NCBI RefSeq assembly: GCF_000240165.1
Contig: NC_017586.1
Location: 1,860,001-1,924,000, forward strand
Reading direction: 5' to 3'
Length of the DNA: 64,000 nucleotides
From: Streptantibioticus cattleyicolor NRRL 8057 = DSM 46488
GTDB taxonomy: Bacteria > Actinomycetota > Actinomycetes > Streptomycetales > Streptomycetaceae
Shown piece by piece: positions 36,852-47,066 of this stretch. The position numbers and the translations under genes were made by a program. The notes under the pieces were generated by a model, which saw only the letters and a list, made by a program, of their open reading frames with translations, was not told the DNA's origin and searched no databases. How positions within the stretch are numbered: the first letter of the stretch is position 1; every line of letters begins with the position of its first letter.

Positions 36852-37245
36852 GGATTTCCCCTCCGGGCGAGACAGGTCTGAGGTGCGTCTCGCCAGCAAA
36901 GATCCGATCCCCCGTGCTACGTCCACGGATCCTAGGAACCGACCGTGTGACGACCATCCGGTTTCCCGGCCGCTAACGCTTTCGAATCTGAATCGTTATC
37001 AAAGTCGAGTGTAATCAGGGAATTATCGATAAATCCCTGAGCCGACTCCCATGAACCACGGTCTCAGACCGCTCCCCTCCTCCGGTCACGTCCGTCCCCG
37101 CTCGGCCGGAAGGCGCCTCCCGCCCCCGGCTCCACCGGCCCCGGCCGCCCTGCCCCGGCCGCCCGGGCCCGCCTGTGCGAACCGCCTCGGCCCGCCGCGC
37201 GTCCGACCGTGCGAGCCGCCTCCCACGGCTCGCCGGCCACCCGCC
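36852..37245. other. Regulatory interval between surface-protein gene and ssbB
   Basis: About 390 bases. The half next to the surface-protein gene is unusually AT-rich for this genome, with TAACGCTTTCGAATCTGAAT and a 24-base palindrome (separate entry), so the promoter of that minus-strand gene lies here. The half next to ssbB is C-rich without visible genes. Confidence 0.6.
37016..37039. promoter_or_regulatory. 24-base AT-rich palindrome, candidate operator
   Basis: Arms CAGGGAATTATC and GATAAATCCCTG are complementary at 11 of 12 positions with no spacer. It lies 165 bases upstream of the surface-protein start. An AT-rich dyad of this size is rare in a genome of this GC and fits a dimeric-repressor site; the regulator is unknown. 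Confidence 0.5.
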
Positions 37246-37767
37246 CTACGAGACGAGTTCCGGTGCGCGAACGGCCTCGGAAGCAACCTCGTCCCGTTCT
37301 TGGTCGGCCGCAGCCTGTGCCTTCTTCGCGCGGCCCGGCGGTTTCGGAGGCGTTGTCCGCTGCGGCGGGGCGAGTTCCGCCGGCGGATCGGCCAGTTCCA
37401 TACGGAGCCGTGCGGTGCGCCGGAAGGCGGAGGTGCCCCGGTTCATGTCGTGGCCGATCGCCGCGGCGTCGATCGCCACGACCGTGTACGTCTGCCCCTT
37501 GTCCTCGCGCTCGACGATGCGCAACTTCCCGTGCACCACCACGGGTTCACCCACTCCGACGGAGGCCGCGACGTTCTCGGCGAGCGCGCGCCAGGCCCAT
37601 ACCGTGTAGAAGTTGGTGTGTCCGTCGGCCCAGCGGTCGGTCGCGCGGTCGTAGCGGCGCTCCGTGGCGGCCAGTCGGAACCGGGTGTACGGCACCCCGG
37701 TCACCGATTGCTTCATCTCCGGCGCCGTGGCCACGTTTCCCGCGACGGTCACGAATGTCTCGCTCAT
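37246..37767 (-). CDS. ssbB: Single-stranded DNA-binding protein, SsbB type
   Basis: A 173-residue OB-fold protein: 'ETFVTVAGNVATAPEMKQS', 'FRLAATERRYDRATDRWADG' and 'FYTVWAWRALAENVAASV'. It lacks the long glycine-rich tail with a DDEPPF-type tip of replicative SsbA and ends in a K/A-rich then acidic stretch, so it is the paralogue linked in Streptomyces to chromosome segregation in sporulation. The start has GGAGGAG 7 bases upstream. The neighbouring dynB/dynA pair is the usual context. Confidence 0.88.
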   Translation of the reverse strand: MSETFVTVAGNVATAPEMKQSVTGVPYTRFRLAATERRYDRATDRWADGHTNFYTVWAWRALAENVAASVGVGEPVVVHGKLRIVEREDKGQTYTVVAIDAAAIGHDMNRGTSAFRRTARLRMELADPPAELAPPQRTTPPKPPGRAKKAQAAADQERDEVASEAVRAPELVS

Positions 37768-38043
37768 GGTTGGCTCCTCCCCGGCGCCGTACTCCGGCGC
37801 CCGTCTTCGACAGAGGCTTGCTGCTTTCCGGGTCGCCCGGCGCCTTGATGCCAGGGCTTCCCCGCCTGAATGAACCCGCCTGCCGGACGAGGCCCGCATA
37901 CGCGACGGCCTGCCTTCAAGGCGATGGATTCCGGCGATGTGGTCAGCATGCACGAGCCATCGGCAACGTGGTGAAGACGCCCAAAATCTGTGGAACGAGG
38001 GCTAGTTGTGGATAACTCGGCCACCCCTCAGAGGGACTTCCCT

Positions 38044-39933
38044 TTACCGCCCCGCGGCTACGCCGTACTGTTCTCGTACCTCCCGATATCGCAGCAGCTC
38101 GGCCGCGATGGGTTCGAGGACGCGGGCCCGGCCGCAGTCGGCGGCGGCGTCCCGCAGGCGGCGTTCGGTGCTCTGCCCGTACCGACGCGCCGGTCCCCGA
38201 CTCCCCGCGCGGCAGGCCCAGGCCAGCACCGGGCCACCAAGCACTCCCACACCGGCAAGCACCGCCGGCAACCAGACCGGCAGACCAACCCATCCACCTA
38301 CTACAACACCCACCCCGGCCAGGCCGGCCACGGTCAGCACCGCCAGCAACCACTGTGCCGCCCGGGCCACCGACCACCACCTCGGCCGTTCCATCTCCGT
38401 GGCCTCCGCCTTGGCCGCGGCGACGTCCAAAGCCTCGGGCAGCCCACGGGCCCCGCGCCGGGCCGCCTCCCGTACCGCCCGGGCCCACGGCGTAGGCAGT
38501 CCCTCGGCGGCGGCGTCGGCGACCGTGCGCACGGCTTCGTCCACCACCGGGCGGGCCGCGGCGGGAGCGGTGGCTCGGCGTGCTGTCGTCGACGGCGGGG
38601 GCACGGCACGGCGGCGCAGCAACCGGACGCGTCGGCGACCGTGCGGGGCCAGGCGTGACCGCCACGTCCCGCAGGCCCGGGCGGCCTCTGCCGACCAGGC
38701 GCGTTGTGCGGTCTGGCCGGCCGCGGCGGCGCCGATCGCGTCGGCGAGCCGGGCCACGAACTCCTCGCGGGCCGCGTCGGTGAGTCCTGCCGTGCCGGTG
38801 CCGATGTACGTGGGCCGGAGGCGTTCGGTCTCGCGGTCCAGGTCGGCGGCGAGCCGGCGGCCTGCCGCGGACCGTTCGGCGACCACTTGGGCGATGACGT
38901 CCGTCAGTTCGTCCAGGCCCTCGCCGGTCAGGGCCGAGACCGCGAGCACGGCGGCGCCCGCCTCGCCGTGCTCACCGACCGCGAGGCCGTCCTCGTCGAG
39001 CAGGCGCCGCAGATCGTCCAGGACCTGCTCGGCGGCCTCGGTGGGCAGCCGGTCGACCTGGTTGAGGACGACGAGCATGACGTCGGCGTGCTTGGCCAGC
39101 GGGCGCAGGTAGCGCTCGTGCAGTACAGCGTCGGCGTACTTCTCCGGGTCCAGTACCCAGACGACGACGTCGACGAGGTCCAGTAGCCGGTCCACCTGTT
39201 CTCGGTGCCCACGGGCGGCCGAGTCGTGATCAGGGAGGTCGATGAGGATGAGTCCGTCGAGTTCGACGGCGGCGCCCGGTTCCGGCCGGAGGTCGCGTTG
39301 GGTGTCGGGGGTGTGCTGCGCGGCCGTCCGGAGCGGCCGGGGATGGTTCGCGGGAGCCGACCGGCCTGCGGCGGTCTCGGCCGTCCCCCGCCGTGCGGTC
39401 CTGGTGTGCCGTACGAAGCGGGCGTGCGGGGGGATGGCGAGCCGGTCCATCAGGGCGGTCGCACCGTGCGCGTCCCAGGCACAGGCCACCGGGGAAGAGG
39501 TGGTGGGGCGGCGTACCCCGACCTTGGAGAGCTCGGTGCCGGTCAAGGCGTTGAACAGCGACGACTTGCCGCTGCCGGTGGCTCCGGCCAGGGCGACCAC
39601 CGTGTGGTCGAGGGAGAGCCTGCGGCGCTCTGCGACGCGTTCGACCAGGGTGCCGGCGTGGGCCAGCACGTCGCCGTCGACCCGGGTGCGGGAGAGGCCG
39701 ACGAGTTCGGCGAGGGCGTCGACGCGTTGCCGGAGCCCGTCGGTGCGCTGCGGGGCGAGTCGGGCGCCGCCCGCCGGACCGCCTCCGGAGCCCGGGCCGA
39801 CGCCGTACCACGCGGTGTGGTCACCTGGCTGCCGCGGATCGCGGTCGACATCGTACGGATCCGGGTGTGAATGCCGGTCGTGGGGGCCTACGGAGCGGGG
39901 CGGTTGTCCGGACGTGGTGGTCACCGCGGTCAC
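38044..39933 (-). CDS. dynB: Dynamin-like GTPase DynB (membrane-anchored)
   Basis: A 629-residue dynamin-family GTPase. G1 is [12 protein letters not shown] (residues about 127-138), G3 LIDLPDHD (about 233-240), G4 NQVD. Two adjacent hydrophobic helices near 525-570 ('[18 protein letters not shown]' and '[20 protein letters not shown]') anchor it in the membrane. In Streptomyces, DynA and DynB stabilise FtsZ ladders at sporulation septa, with DynB being the TM partner. The start overlaps dynA by four bases. Symbol assigned from topology and context. Confidence 0.8.
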   Translation of the reverse strand: MTAVTTTSGQPPRSVGPHDRHSHPDPYDVDRDPRQPGDHTAWYGVGPGSGGGPAGGARLAPQRTDGLRQRVDALAELVGLSRTRVDGDVLAHAGTLVERVAERRRLSLDHTVVALAGATGSGKSSLFNALTGTELSKVGVRRPTTSSPVACAWDAHGATALMDRLAIPPHARFVRHTRTARRGTAETAAGRSAPANHPRPLRTAAQHTPDTQRDLRPEPGAAVELDGLILIDLPDHDSAARGHREQVDRLLDLVDVVVWVLDPEKYADAVLHERYLRPLAKHADVMLVVLNQVDRLPTEAAEQVLDDLRRLLDEDGLAVGEHGEAGAAVLAVSALTGEGLDELTDVIAQVVAERSAAGRRLAADLDRETERLRPTYIGTGTAGLTDAAREEFVARLADAIGAAAAGQTAQRAWSAEAARACGTWRSRLAPHGRRRVRLLRRRAVPPPSTTARRATAPAAARPVVDEAVRTVADAAAEGLPTPWARAVREAARRGARGLPEALDVAAAKAEATEMERPRWWSVARAAQWLLAVLTVAGLAGVGVVVGGWVGLPVWLPAVLAGVGVLGGPVLAWACRAGSRGPARRYGQSTERRLRDAAADCGRARVLEPIAAELLRYREVREQYGVAAGR

Positions 39934-41624
39934 CTCACCTTCTCCAGCAGCGAGTAGCCGGCGATGAGCGATGCCTGCTGCTGCGATGCCACGTCGAGTG
40001 TGTCGAGAGGAATGAGCCGGCGGTCGCGTTCGCCGGAGAGGAGGTCGTCCACCAGGGTGTCGAGTTCGTCGCGGGCCCGGTCCCGCATGCGGAGTGCGGC
40101 GTGTGCGCCGAGCATGTCGGCGAGGTGCTCGCCGGCGCCGCTGCCTCGTCGGCCACCGAGTGCGGCGGTGCTGAGCAGGGCGGCGACCTCTTCGGGGTCG
40201 GCGGGCGGGCGTTCGCCGTCGCGGGCGAAGCGCACCTCTTCGTAGGCGAGGTCGGTGACGACGGTGCGCCAGCGCTGGACCGTGGAAGTGATCCGGGCGG
40301 TGACCCCGTCAGCGCCGCCCGGGCCGGGGCCGCCCGGCCTCGGCACCCAGTCCATGGCGGGCAACCGGGGGCGGCCGGCCAGGAGCGCGCTGCCGGCCGG
40401 GTCGCGGCGCCAGCGGTCCGCCGCCTGTTCGTCCGCGTCCTCGATCACTGTGCGCAGCAGGGCGGCGAGGCCGTCGGTGAGGGAGGTGTGCAGCGCGTCC
40501 GGTCCGCAGGCCGGGTAGCCGCGCCAGCGGGCGAGAGCCTGGCCGGCGAGGGTGTCACCGTCGCGTACCGCGGTGGCGACCCGCTCGGCGGCGGCACCGT
40601 AGGCGTCGGTGACGTACCCGGTGAGGCGCACCACGGCCGCGTGCTGGGCGGCCACCGCGCCGGCCAGCGCGGGCACGCGGGTACGCAGCGAGTTGAGCAC
40701 CCCGTCGAGCGTGCGGCGGGCGGCGACGTGCCGGGCCGCCGGGTCCTGCGTGCAGTGGTGCAGCCAGTCGCGCAGCTCCGCCACGGCGGTCTGCGGCAGG
40801 AGTCCGCCGCCGTCCGCCGATTCCGGCAGCTCGGGGACGGTGAACCGGGGCACGTCCCCGAGCCCCGCCTTCGTCAGCAGCATGGCGTAGTGGCGGGAGA
40901 CCTCGTCGGCGACCGGGTGCGGTACGCGGTCGAGCACGGTGCCGAGCGTGACGTCGTACTCCTTGGCCGAGCGCAGCAGGTGCCAGGGGAGAGCGTCGGC
41001 GTACCGGGCGGCCGTGGTGACCAGGATCCAGATGTCGGCGGCGCAGATCAGTTGGGCGGCGAGGTCGCGGTTGGCCGTGACGAGGGAGTCGATGTCGGGG
41101 GCGTCCAGCAGGGCCAGGCCGGGGGGCAGGAGTTCGGAGACGGTCAGTCGCAGCCGGGGTTCGGCGGTGCGGCCGTCCGGGCCGCCGACCTCGGCGTCGC
41201 GGCCTCGCCCGTGGCGGTGGTCCGGATCACGGCGACGCCGCGGCGGCAGGTCACCCTCGCGGGTGAGCCGGGGCAGTACACGGCGGTCGGCGAACCATTC
41301 GTGGTCCTGCGGATGGCACACCAGGACGGGCGTACGGGTGGTCGGCCGCAGCACCCCGGCCTCGCTGACCCGGCGCCCGACGAGCGAGTTGACCAAGGTC
41401 GACTTGCCGGCCCCGGTGGAGCCGCCGACCACCGCGAGCAGCGGCGCGCCCGGGGAGCGCAACCGGGGCATGAGGTAGTCGTCCAACTGCGCGAGCATCT
41501 CCTGCCGGGTCCGACGGGCCCGTGGCGCGCCCGGCAACGGCAGCGGAAAACGTGCGGCATCGACGCGGTCGCGCAACACCGACAGCGCGTCGAGCAACTC
41601 GGGCCGTACGTCCAGGATCACCAC
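39930..41624 (-). CDS. dynA: Dynamin-like GTPase DynA
   Basis: A 564-residue dynamin-family GTPase without TM segments. G1 [13 protein letters not shown] (about residues 67-79), G3 LLDAPDIDS. The rest is long helices as in bacterial dynamins. It is expected to be recruited to sporulation septa by DynB. Start GTG at 41624 ('[17 protein letters not shown]'); no Shine-Dalgarno is evident, so leaderless or alternative initiation is possible. Confidence 0.8.
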   Translation of the reverse strand: MVILDVRPELLDALSVLRDRVDAARFPLPLPGAPRARRTRQEMLAQLDDYLMPRLRSPGAPLLAVVGGSTGAGKSTLVNSLVGRRVSEAGVLRPTTRTPVLVCHPQDHEWFADRRVLPRLTREGDLPPRRRRDPDHRHGRGRDAEVGGPDGRTAEPRLRLTVSELLPPGLALLDAPDIDSLVTANRDLAAQLICAADIWILVTTAARYADALPWHLLRSAKEYDVTLGTVLDRVPHPVADEVSRHYAMLLTKAGLGDVPRFTVPELPESADGGGLLPQTAVAELRDWLHHCTQDPAARHVAARRTLDGVLNSLRTRVPALAGAVAAQHAAVVRLTGYVTDAYGAAAERVATAVRDGDTLAGQALARWRGYPACGPDALHTSLTDGLAALLRTVIEDADEQAADRWRRDPAGSALLAGRPRLPAMDWVPRPGGPGPGGADGVTARITSTVQRWRTVVTDLAYEEVRFARDGERPPADPEEVAALLSTAALGGRRGSGAGEHLADMLGAHAALRMRDRARDELDTLVDDLLSGERDRRLIPLDTLDVASQQQASLIAGYSLLEKVR

Positions 41625-42008
41625 ATGCGAAGAATGCCCAACTTAGGGCGTTTTTTGAAGCGCATCCGGCACCCGTTCGACACCTTCTACCCACCCGGCT
41701 GATCCCGTTTGGTCCTATTTGTTAACAATGAGGCAAGAGAGGGGTGCGTGACGACGGCATAACGACTGCACAACACCCGCCGCTCAAGGCGCCAAAAGCG
41801 ATGCGCGATTCGCACCTACCTGCGATTATCAGACCGCTTCACCGAACCTCCACATCGTGTCACGGAGGTGAAGCAACCGGTATGAGGTCCGCAGAGCTCT
41901 ATCCTTGACCCCGGCAAGGTCACGGAACCACCGCGCCCGCCAGTACCACGGCCCGCTCGGTCGGAACCGCAGGCACCGGGTCCGGAGAGCCCCCGCGGCC
42001 CCAGCCCG
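41625..42008. other. Intergenic region between dynA and tRNA-Arg
   Basis: About 380 bases, AT-richer near 41700-41800 (TTGTTAACAATGAGG, and a run of AACGACTGCACAACAC). Likely holds the dynAB promoter toward the left and the tRNA promoter toward the right. No gene seen on the plus strand. The decayed recombinase frame runs antisense through its right part. Confidence 0.5.
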
Positions 42009-42081
42009 GCCCCCGTAGCTCAGCGGATAGAGCAGGTGCCTTCTAAGCACTTGGCCGCAGGTTCGAGTCCTGCCGGGGGCA
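42009..42081 (+). tRNA. tRNA-Arg (anticodon TCT)
   Basis: 73 nucleotides fold as a canonical tRNA: acceptor GCCCCCG with CGGGGGC, D arm GCTC/GAGC, anticodon stem GGTGC/GCACT with loop CTTCTAA (anticodon TCT at 42042-42044), T arm GCAGG-TTCGAGT-CCTGC, discriminator A. CCA is not encoded. It reads the rare AGA codon. A recombinase remnant abuts its 3' end, so it is a likely integration site. Confidence 0.97.
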
Positions 42082-43802
42082 CCCAGAACATGGGAAGCCG
42101 CTGGTCCGGCGGCTTCACGTACCGTGTCGGCACGGTACGCTTCCGTTGCCGCCCGGGCTTCCTCCGAGCCGTGGGCCAAGTGCTTCGTGCGGCCCGCGAG
42201 GGTCTCGGCGGTATCGGCGTTGATCGTTACTCGCAGCAGCGCCTCTCCCCGTTCGCGGTTGTAGCGGACTTCGAGCTGGAAGGCGTCGTACAGCTCGCGC
42301 TGGGCTTCGGCGGTCAGCGAGCCGAGTCCCCTGCCGAGTTCGGGCAGGAAGTCGAGAAGCGCGGCGTCGGTGTCGGCGGCAGGCCACTGGGTGGCTTCCT
42401 GGCCGGCGAGTTGCTTCTGGAGTCTGGTCTTGTCGCGTTCCAGGGTGGCGAAGCGTTCCCGGATGGCCTTCCGGTAGGCCGCGGTGGTCTCTGGGTTCTC
42501 GTCGCCGGTGTCGGCCAGCTCGTCCATGAGGCGTGTCTGCTTTGCCGTCAGTTGGGCGATCTGCTTGCGCAGCGCCTGGGTCTGTCCGGCGGTGACGGGC
42601 TCGGGGTCCGGCGTGCTCTTCGCCAGTTGGGCGGCGAGGAGTTCTCGTCTTCGTGGTCCGAAGATGCGGGTGGCGAAGAAGTCGTGGACGGCGCCGATGA
42701 GGGCTTTCTCGCCGATCCAGACACTCTTGGGGTGGGTGGGGTACCAGGGTGCGTGGCGGTGGTGGCGAGGTTGGGGCTGGCAGGCGTAGAAGGACAGCCC
42801 TTTGCGGCTTTTGCCCGAACATGCGTCGTCCGCACAGGGCGCAGATGACGTAGGAGCGCAGGAGGTAGGTCCGCTTGGTCTGTGGGTGACGGTTGGGCTG
42901 CGCCCCGGGCCGGGATCCCTGGCGGAGCTTGGCGATGGGTGACGCGGCGGCGAACATCTCGCGGGTGACCAGGGGTTCGTGCGTGGGCTGCGGGGACCAG
43001 ACCCAGTCGCTCATCGGGTTGGCGCGGTTGCCCTTCTTGCGGGCCCTGCGGTTCCAGACCTGGTACCCGGTGTATTTGGGGTTTTCCAGGATGCCGCGGA
43101 CGGCGGATTCGGTCCACTGGCCGACGGCGGCATCCCGTCTGGTCGGCTCGGGTGGCGGGTAGCGGTGGGGGTCGAGGCTGAGGCGTTCGGTGATGGCCCG
43201 GTAGCTGAGCTTGGCCAGGGCTCGCAGGCAGAAGATCTCGGTGACGACCGGGCCCCGGACGGGGTCGGCGACCAGGCGGTGCTTGGTGCGTCCCTCGGCC
43301 CGGCGGGCGGGGACCGGGTGGGGGACCTTGTCGGCCACGTAGCCGTAGGGCGGCTTGCCGATGTTCCAGCCCTGCTTGGTGTGCTCGACGAAGCCGTCCC
43401 AGGACAGCTCCAGCATCTGCAGGACGTACCACTCGGAGACCGCCTGTTTGACCCGACGGGTCAGCGTCGGGGTGGCGCGTTTGGCCTTCGGGTTGGTCAG
43501 GATGGGCTCGTCGGCGGCGCACAGGGCGACCCCGGAGCTCTCCAGTTCATACTCGATCTTGGTGCCGAAGTACGTGCGCCGCGCGACGCGTTCGATGGAC
43601 TCGCAGATGACGGCGGCGAACCGGCGGTCGGGAGCCTTGGCTTCCCGCAGCAGGTCGGCGATTCCGCCGTCGCGGGGAATGGGGACGTTGAAGCGCTCGT
43701 GTGCCGTTCCGTGGCCACGTTGGTCGAGGTCTTTGCGTCCGGATTCGACGTCGTAGAAGTGCGCAACGATCACCCATCCGGGCGGAAGAGTGCGGATCTC
43801 CA
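42082..43802 (-). pseudogene. Serine recombinase, N-terminally truncated and frameshifted
   Basis: Large serine integrase remnant. The remaining N-terminus begins 'LPPGWVIVAHFYDVESGRKD', so roughly the first 30 residues with the catalytic Ser of the resolvase domain are missing. Intact stretches are 'DRRFAAVICESIERVARRT', the recombinase domain ('GKPPYGYVADKVPHPVP', 'NPKYTGYQVWNRRARKKGN') and the zinc-ribbon start CALCGRRMFG. One extra base near 42813-42816 then shifts the frame. Correcting it gives KSRKGLSFYACQPQ and a coiled-coil end 'RFATLERDKTRLQKQLAG'. The frame runs without a stop into the antisense of the tRNA gene. Non-functional by loss of the active site. Confidence 0.88.
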
Positions 43803-44677
43803 TCGAGATCGGGGTGAGCCTGCGTCTGTGGGGCCCGCCGGTCGGCGGCGAGGCCACCGTGCACCTGTGGTTCATCGAGTTCACCATCGGCTTCGGCCCC
43901 GACCGCCGCAGCGGGGCCCCCGCCCTGGACTGGGGCGGCTTCCAGGGCATGCTCCCGCCCCCGAAGAACCGTGTCCGCACCATCGCTGGCGCCGGCTACA
44001 CCGGCGAGGGCGCCCCGCCCACCCGCACAGCGGCCAAGCCGTGGCTGGTCGACAACGGCGGGTTCACCTTCACCGCCGACTCCCAGGTGCCGGTCAGCCA
44101 GCTGTTCCTCGACCAAGGCACCAGCACGCCGGTGGCCACCGACGAGGGCGTCGACATCCTGCCCATGCGCAAGACCGGCCAGGTCAGCGAGATGCGTGTG
44201 TAGGTCATCTACGGCGACGATCACGAAGAACCGCTGCGCGAGTGGAGCCACACCGTGATCCGCGGCAGCGTCCCCAACGGCATGTGGGGCACCGATGCCA
44301 ACGCACCCGGCGACGGGCTCCTGCCCGACCGCATCCTCGGGGTGCGCCTGACCTCCCCACCGATCGCGTACGGCACCGACACCGGATTCATCGACGAGAA
44401 GGCCATCTCCTTCGACCCGCTTCCCCTCGACGGGGGAAACCCCCTGGATCCCGCAGAGGAGCCCACAGGACCGCTCCCGCAGCGGCCCGGCGGCGTCATC
44501 GGCAAGATCAGCGACGGCATCGACGCGGAAAGTGCCCGCCCCGCCCGCACGGAACTCGCACGAGCCCTCGATTCCCTCGGCGTCATCTCCGCTCAGATCG
44601 ACCAAGACCTGAGCACCTACGCCGACGCCGCGGGCACCGCGTTCACCGCCGAGCCGATGCTCGTCCCCGTCGGCTGA
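43796..44677 (+). pseudogene. C-terminal remnant of a large beta-rich protein (DUF6603-like), with internal TAG
   Basis: The reading frame opens at the junction with the recombinase remnant ('SIEIGVSLRLWGPPVGGEA', 'VHLWFIEFTIGFGPDRR') and is stopped by TAG at 44201-44203. The same frame goes on directly ('VIYGDDHEEPLREWSHTV', 'GMWGTDANAPGDGLLPDRI') to a natural stop at 44677. The composition resembles the end of the very large DUF6603-type proteins, a call I hold loosely. The N-terminal part is missing. Function unknown. Confidence 0.6.
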
Positions 44678-44751
44678 CCCCTGCCCAGCGAACCGCGATA
44701 CCACGCGGCCCGCCCCCGTTCCGGACCCCCGCTCCGCGCACCACCGCGCTG

Positions 44752-46998
44752 TGCCACCTCGTTGCCGTGCCGCCAGCACGCCCCAGACCCAGCACCGCAC
44801 CAGGTTCTACGACCACCGCGTCCCATCGCTGTACGCAGGCCGCTACCAGATCCACAACCAGCAGATCCTCAGGAACGTCGACGGATCCGACCGCGTCCTC
44901 AGCAGCGAGGAGCCGCAGCCGTTCGATGTCGTCCAGCCCCGGTTCGCCATCGCCCCGGCCTCGATCAACGCCCGCTTCCCGTCCCCGGCGCCGTCGGCAC
45001 CTACAGGCAGATCCTGCCGCACATCAACCTCGACGTACCCGGTCTGCCGTGGAACCGCCCCCTGGCCTACGGTCGACCAGACGGCATCCCGTGGATGGCG
45101 CTGCTCGTCTTCCGCGCCGGCGAACTGCCCGAAGACCAGCACGCCGAGGGCCAGGTGGTCACCGGCACCGTCCGCGCTCTCCAGGCAGCTGGGCCCCGGC
45201 ACACCCCCAGTCCTGCCCGAGGAGAACATCCGCCCGGACGAATACGACGAGCACTGCGCCACCGTCCTCGTCCCCGCCGAACTGTTCGACCGCGTCAAGC
45301 CGCTCCCGGAAGAGATGGCCTACCTCGCGCACGCGCGGGAAGGCGGCCGTCCTGACGCCACCCGAGCCAACAGCACACCACCGCCGATGGACGAACAGCT
45401 CAACGGCGTGGTCATCGCCAACCGCTTCCCCTCCGCGGTCGGTGGGCAGCATGTCGTGCACCTGGTCTCCCTGGAGGGCTTCGACCAGTATCTGGCCCCC
45501 TACACCCCAGCCCCCGCCGATGGGGGTACGACTGGTCTCCCTGACCTGCTGGGCCTTCACCACGGAGCCGGACTCCGGGATCGGGTTCGGCGACCTGTGC
45601 CAGAACCTCGCCACCCTCGACGAGGACACCACGCGCCCGGCCGACCAGCTCCGGCTGCGCCTGCCCGTCGTCACCCCGACCGACCCCACCCCGGCCCAGC
45701 AGGCCATCCTGGACAGGATCGCCACCGGCGCGGTGGCCGTGCCACAGCGCCTGGAGACCGGGGAGGCCACCGTCGCCTTCCACCGCGGAGCGCTGAGCGC
45801 CAACCCCGCCCACCGGCTGCCCGCACCGGCCGCGCCCCGACTGGACTCCGCCGGCGAAGCCCTCATCTACACCGAGGCCCACGGGGTCTTCGACACCTCC
45901 TACGCCGCCGCGTTCACCGCCGGACGCCTGGCAGCGCTGGCGGACGCCGACTTTCGCACCGCGCTGATGGAATTCCGCGCCGGCGCCCGCGCCGCGGTAC
46001 GCCGCCTGGCCGCCCACCCCCGCCTGGCCGGCCGCGCGGCCACGACCACCGCCCGGCAGCTGACCGCCCCGCTGGCGCTGGAAGCCTTCGACCGGATGCT
46101 CCTGGAGGACAACGGCGCCCAAGTGGCGCGCGCCCTCGACCAAGCCGCCTCGCGGCTGCGCGCCGGCCGACGCCGCACCGTCCCCGCCCGGACCCGCACC
46201 GCCGCTCCCGCCCAACCACGCGCCCTGCTGCGCCAGCCCGGGGTGGCCGACCTGCTCACCCAGGCCGCGGGAGAGACCTTCGAGAAAGTCACCGCCTGGC
46301 TGAACCGGCTGCGCCGCCTGGAGCTGATCGGTACCGAGCACCTGGTCCCCGACCCGCGCATGCTGCCCGCCGAGAGCATCCGCTTCGCCTACGTCGACCC
46401 CGGCTGGATCCGCGCCGCGGTCGACGGAGCACTGAGCATCGGGGTGGGCCACACCCTGGACGCGGACCTCAACTCCCTGGCCACCGGCGGCGAAGCACCT
46501 CCCGCCTGCGCAGTGCTGCTGCGCTCGTCCCTGGTCCATGACTGGCCGAACACGATCTCCACCGCCCGCACCCGCGACGGCGCCGTCACCGAACCCGTAA
46601 GCCAGGACATATACAGCACCGACACCCTCCTGATGCTCTACCCCCAGCTGATCGACAGCCTGGAACTGGCCGAGCCGCCACGCGACCTGTGCTTCGGCAT
46701 CGGCGACGTCGGCACCATCGAGCTGCGCCACATCAGCGGCGACGTCATCGGCGCCCCGATGGGCGACTTCCCGCGCGCGGACGACCTGGACCAGACCGAT
46801 CAGTTCGGCCGGTTCCGCCGCTTCCTGCGCCCCGGCGACGCGGACGTCCTCAACCTGCTCGGCGAAGGCGACGCCCTGGTCCCCGCCCTGTCCGCGGAAC
46901 TCCACGAGGAACTCCCCGACGGCGCCCCGGAGATCCCCACAGCCCACTTCGCCCTGCAGATGATCAACGCCCCCCAAGTGAAGACCTTCCGGCTCTGA
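44752..46998 (+). pseudogene. Unrecognised protein of about 740 residues, broken by at least three frameshifts
   Basis: Coherent protein sequence passes between frames. 'SLYAGRYQIHNQQILRNVDG' ends near 44980 and continues one frame over as 'VGTYRQILPHINLDVPGLPW'. Near 45180-45200 it moves again ('VLPEENIRPDEYDEHCATVL'). Near 45510-45525 it moves to the last frame, open for 1.45 kb ('LTCWAFTTEPDSGIGFGDL' to KTFRL). The first shift is explained by one lost base at about 44980. No known domain recognised; no TM or signal peptide. It lies between two other members of the same damaged gene set. Confidence 0.65.
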
Positions 46999-47066
46999 CC
47001 CACCGGCCCCGTCCCCTCAACACTCCGCTCACGCCGTTCCGCCCCGAGGAAAGGACTCCGCCGACC

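Noticed and set aside
43796..44677. TAG as a recoded (pyrrolysine-type) codon
   Set aside because: No recoding machinery is visible and neighbouring genes in the island are also broken, so nonsense mutation is simpler.
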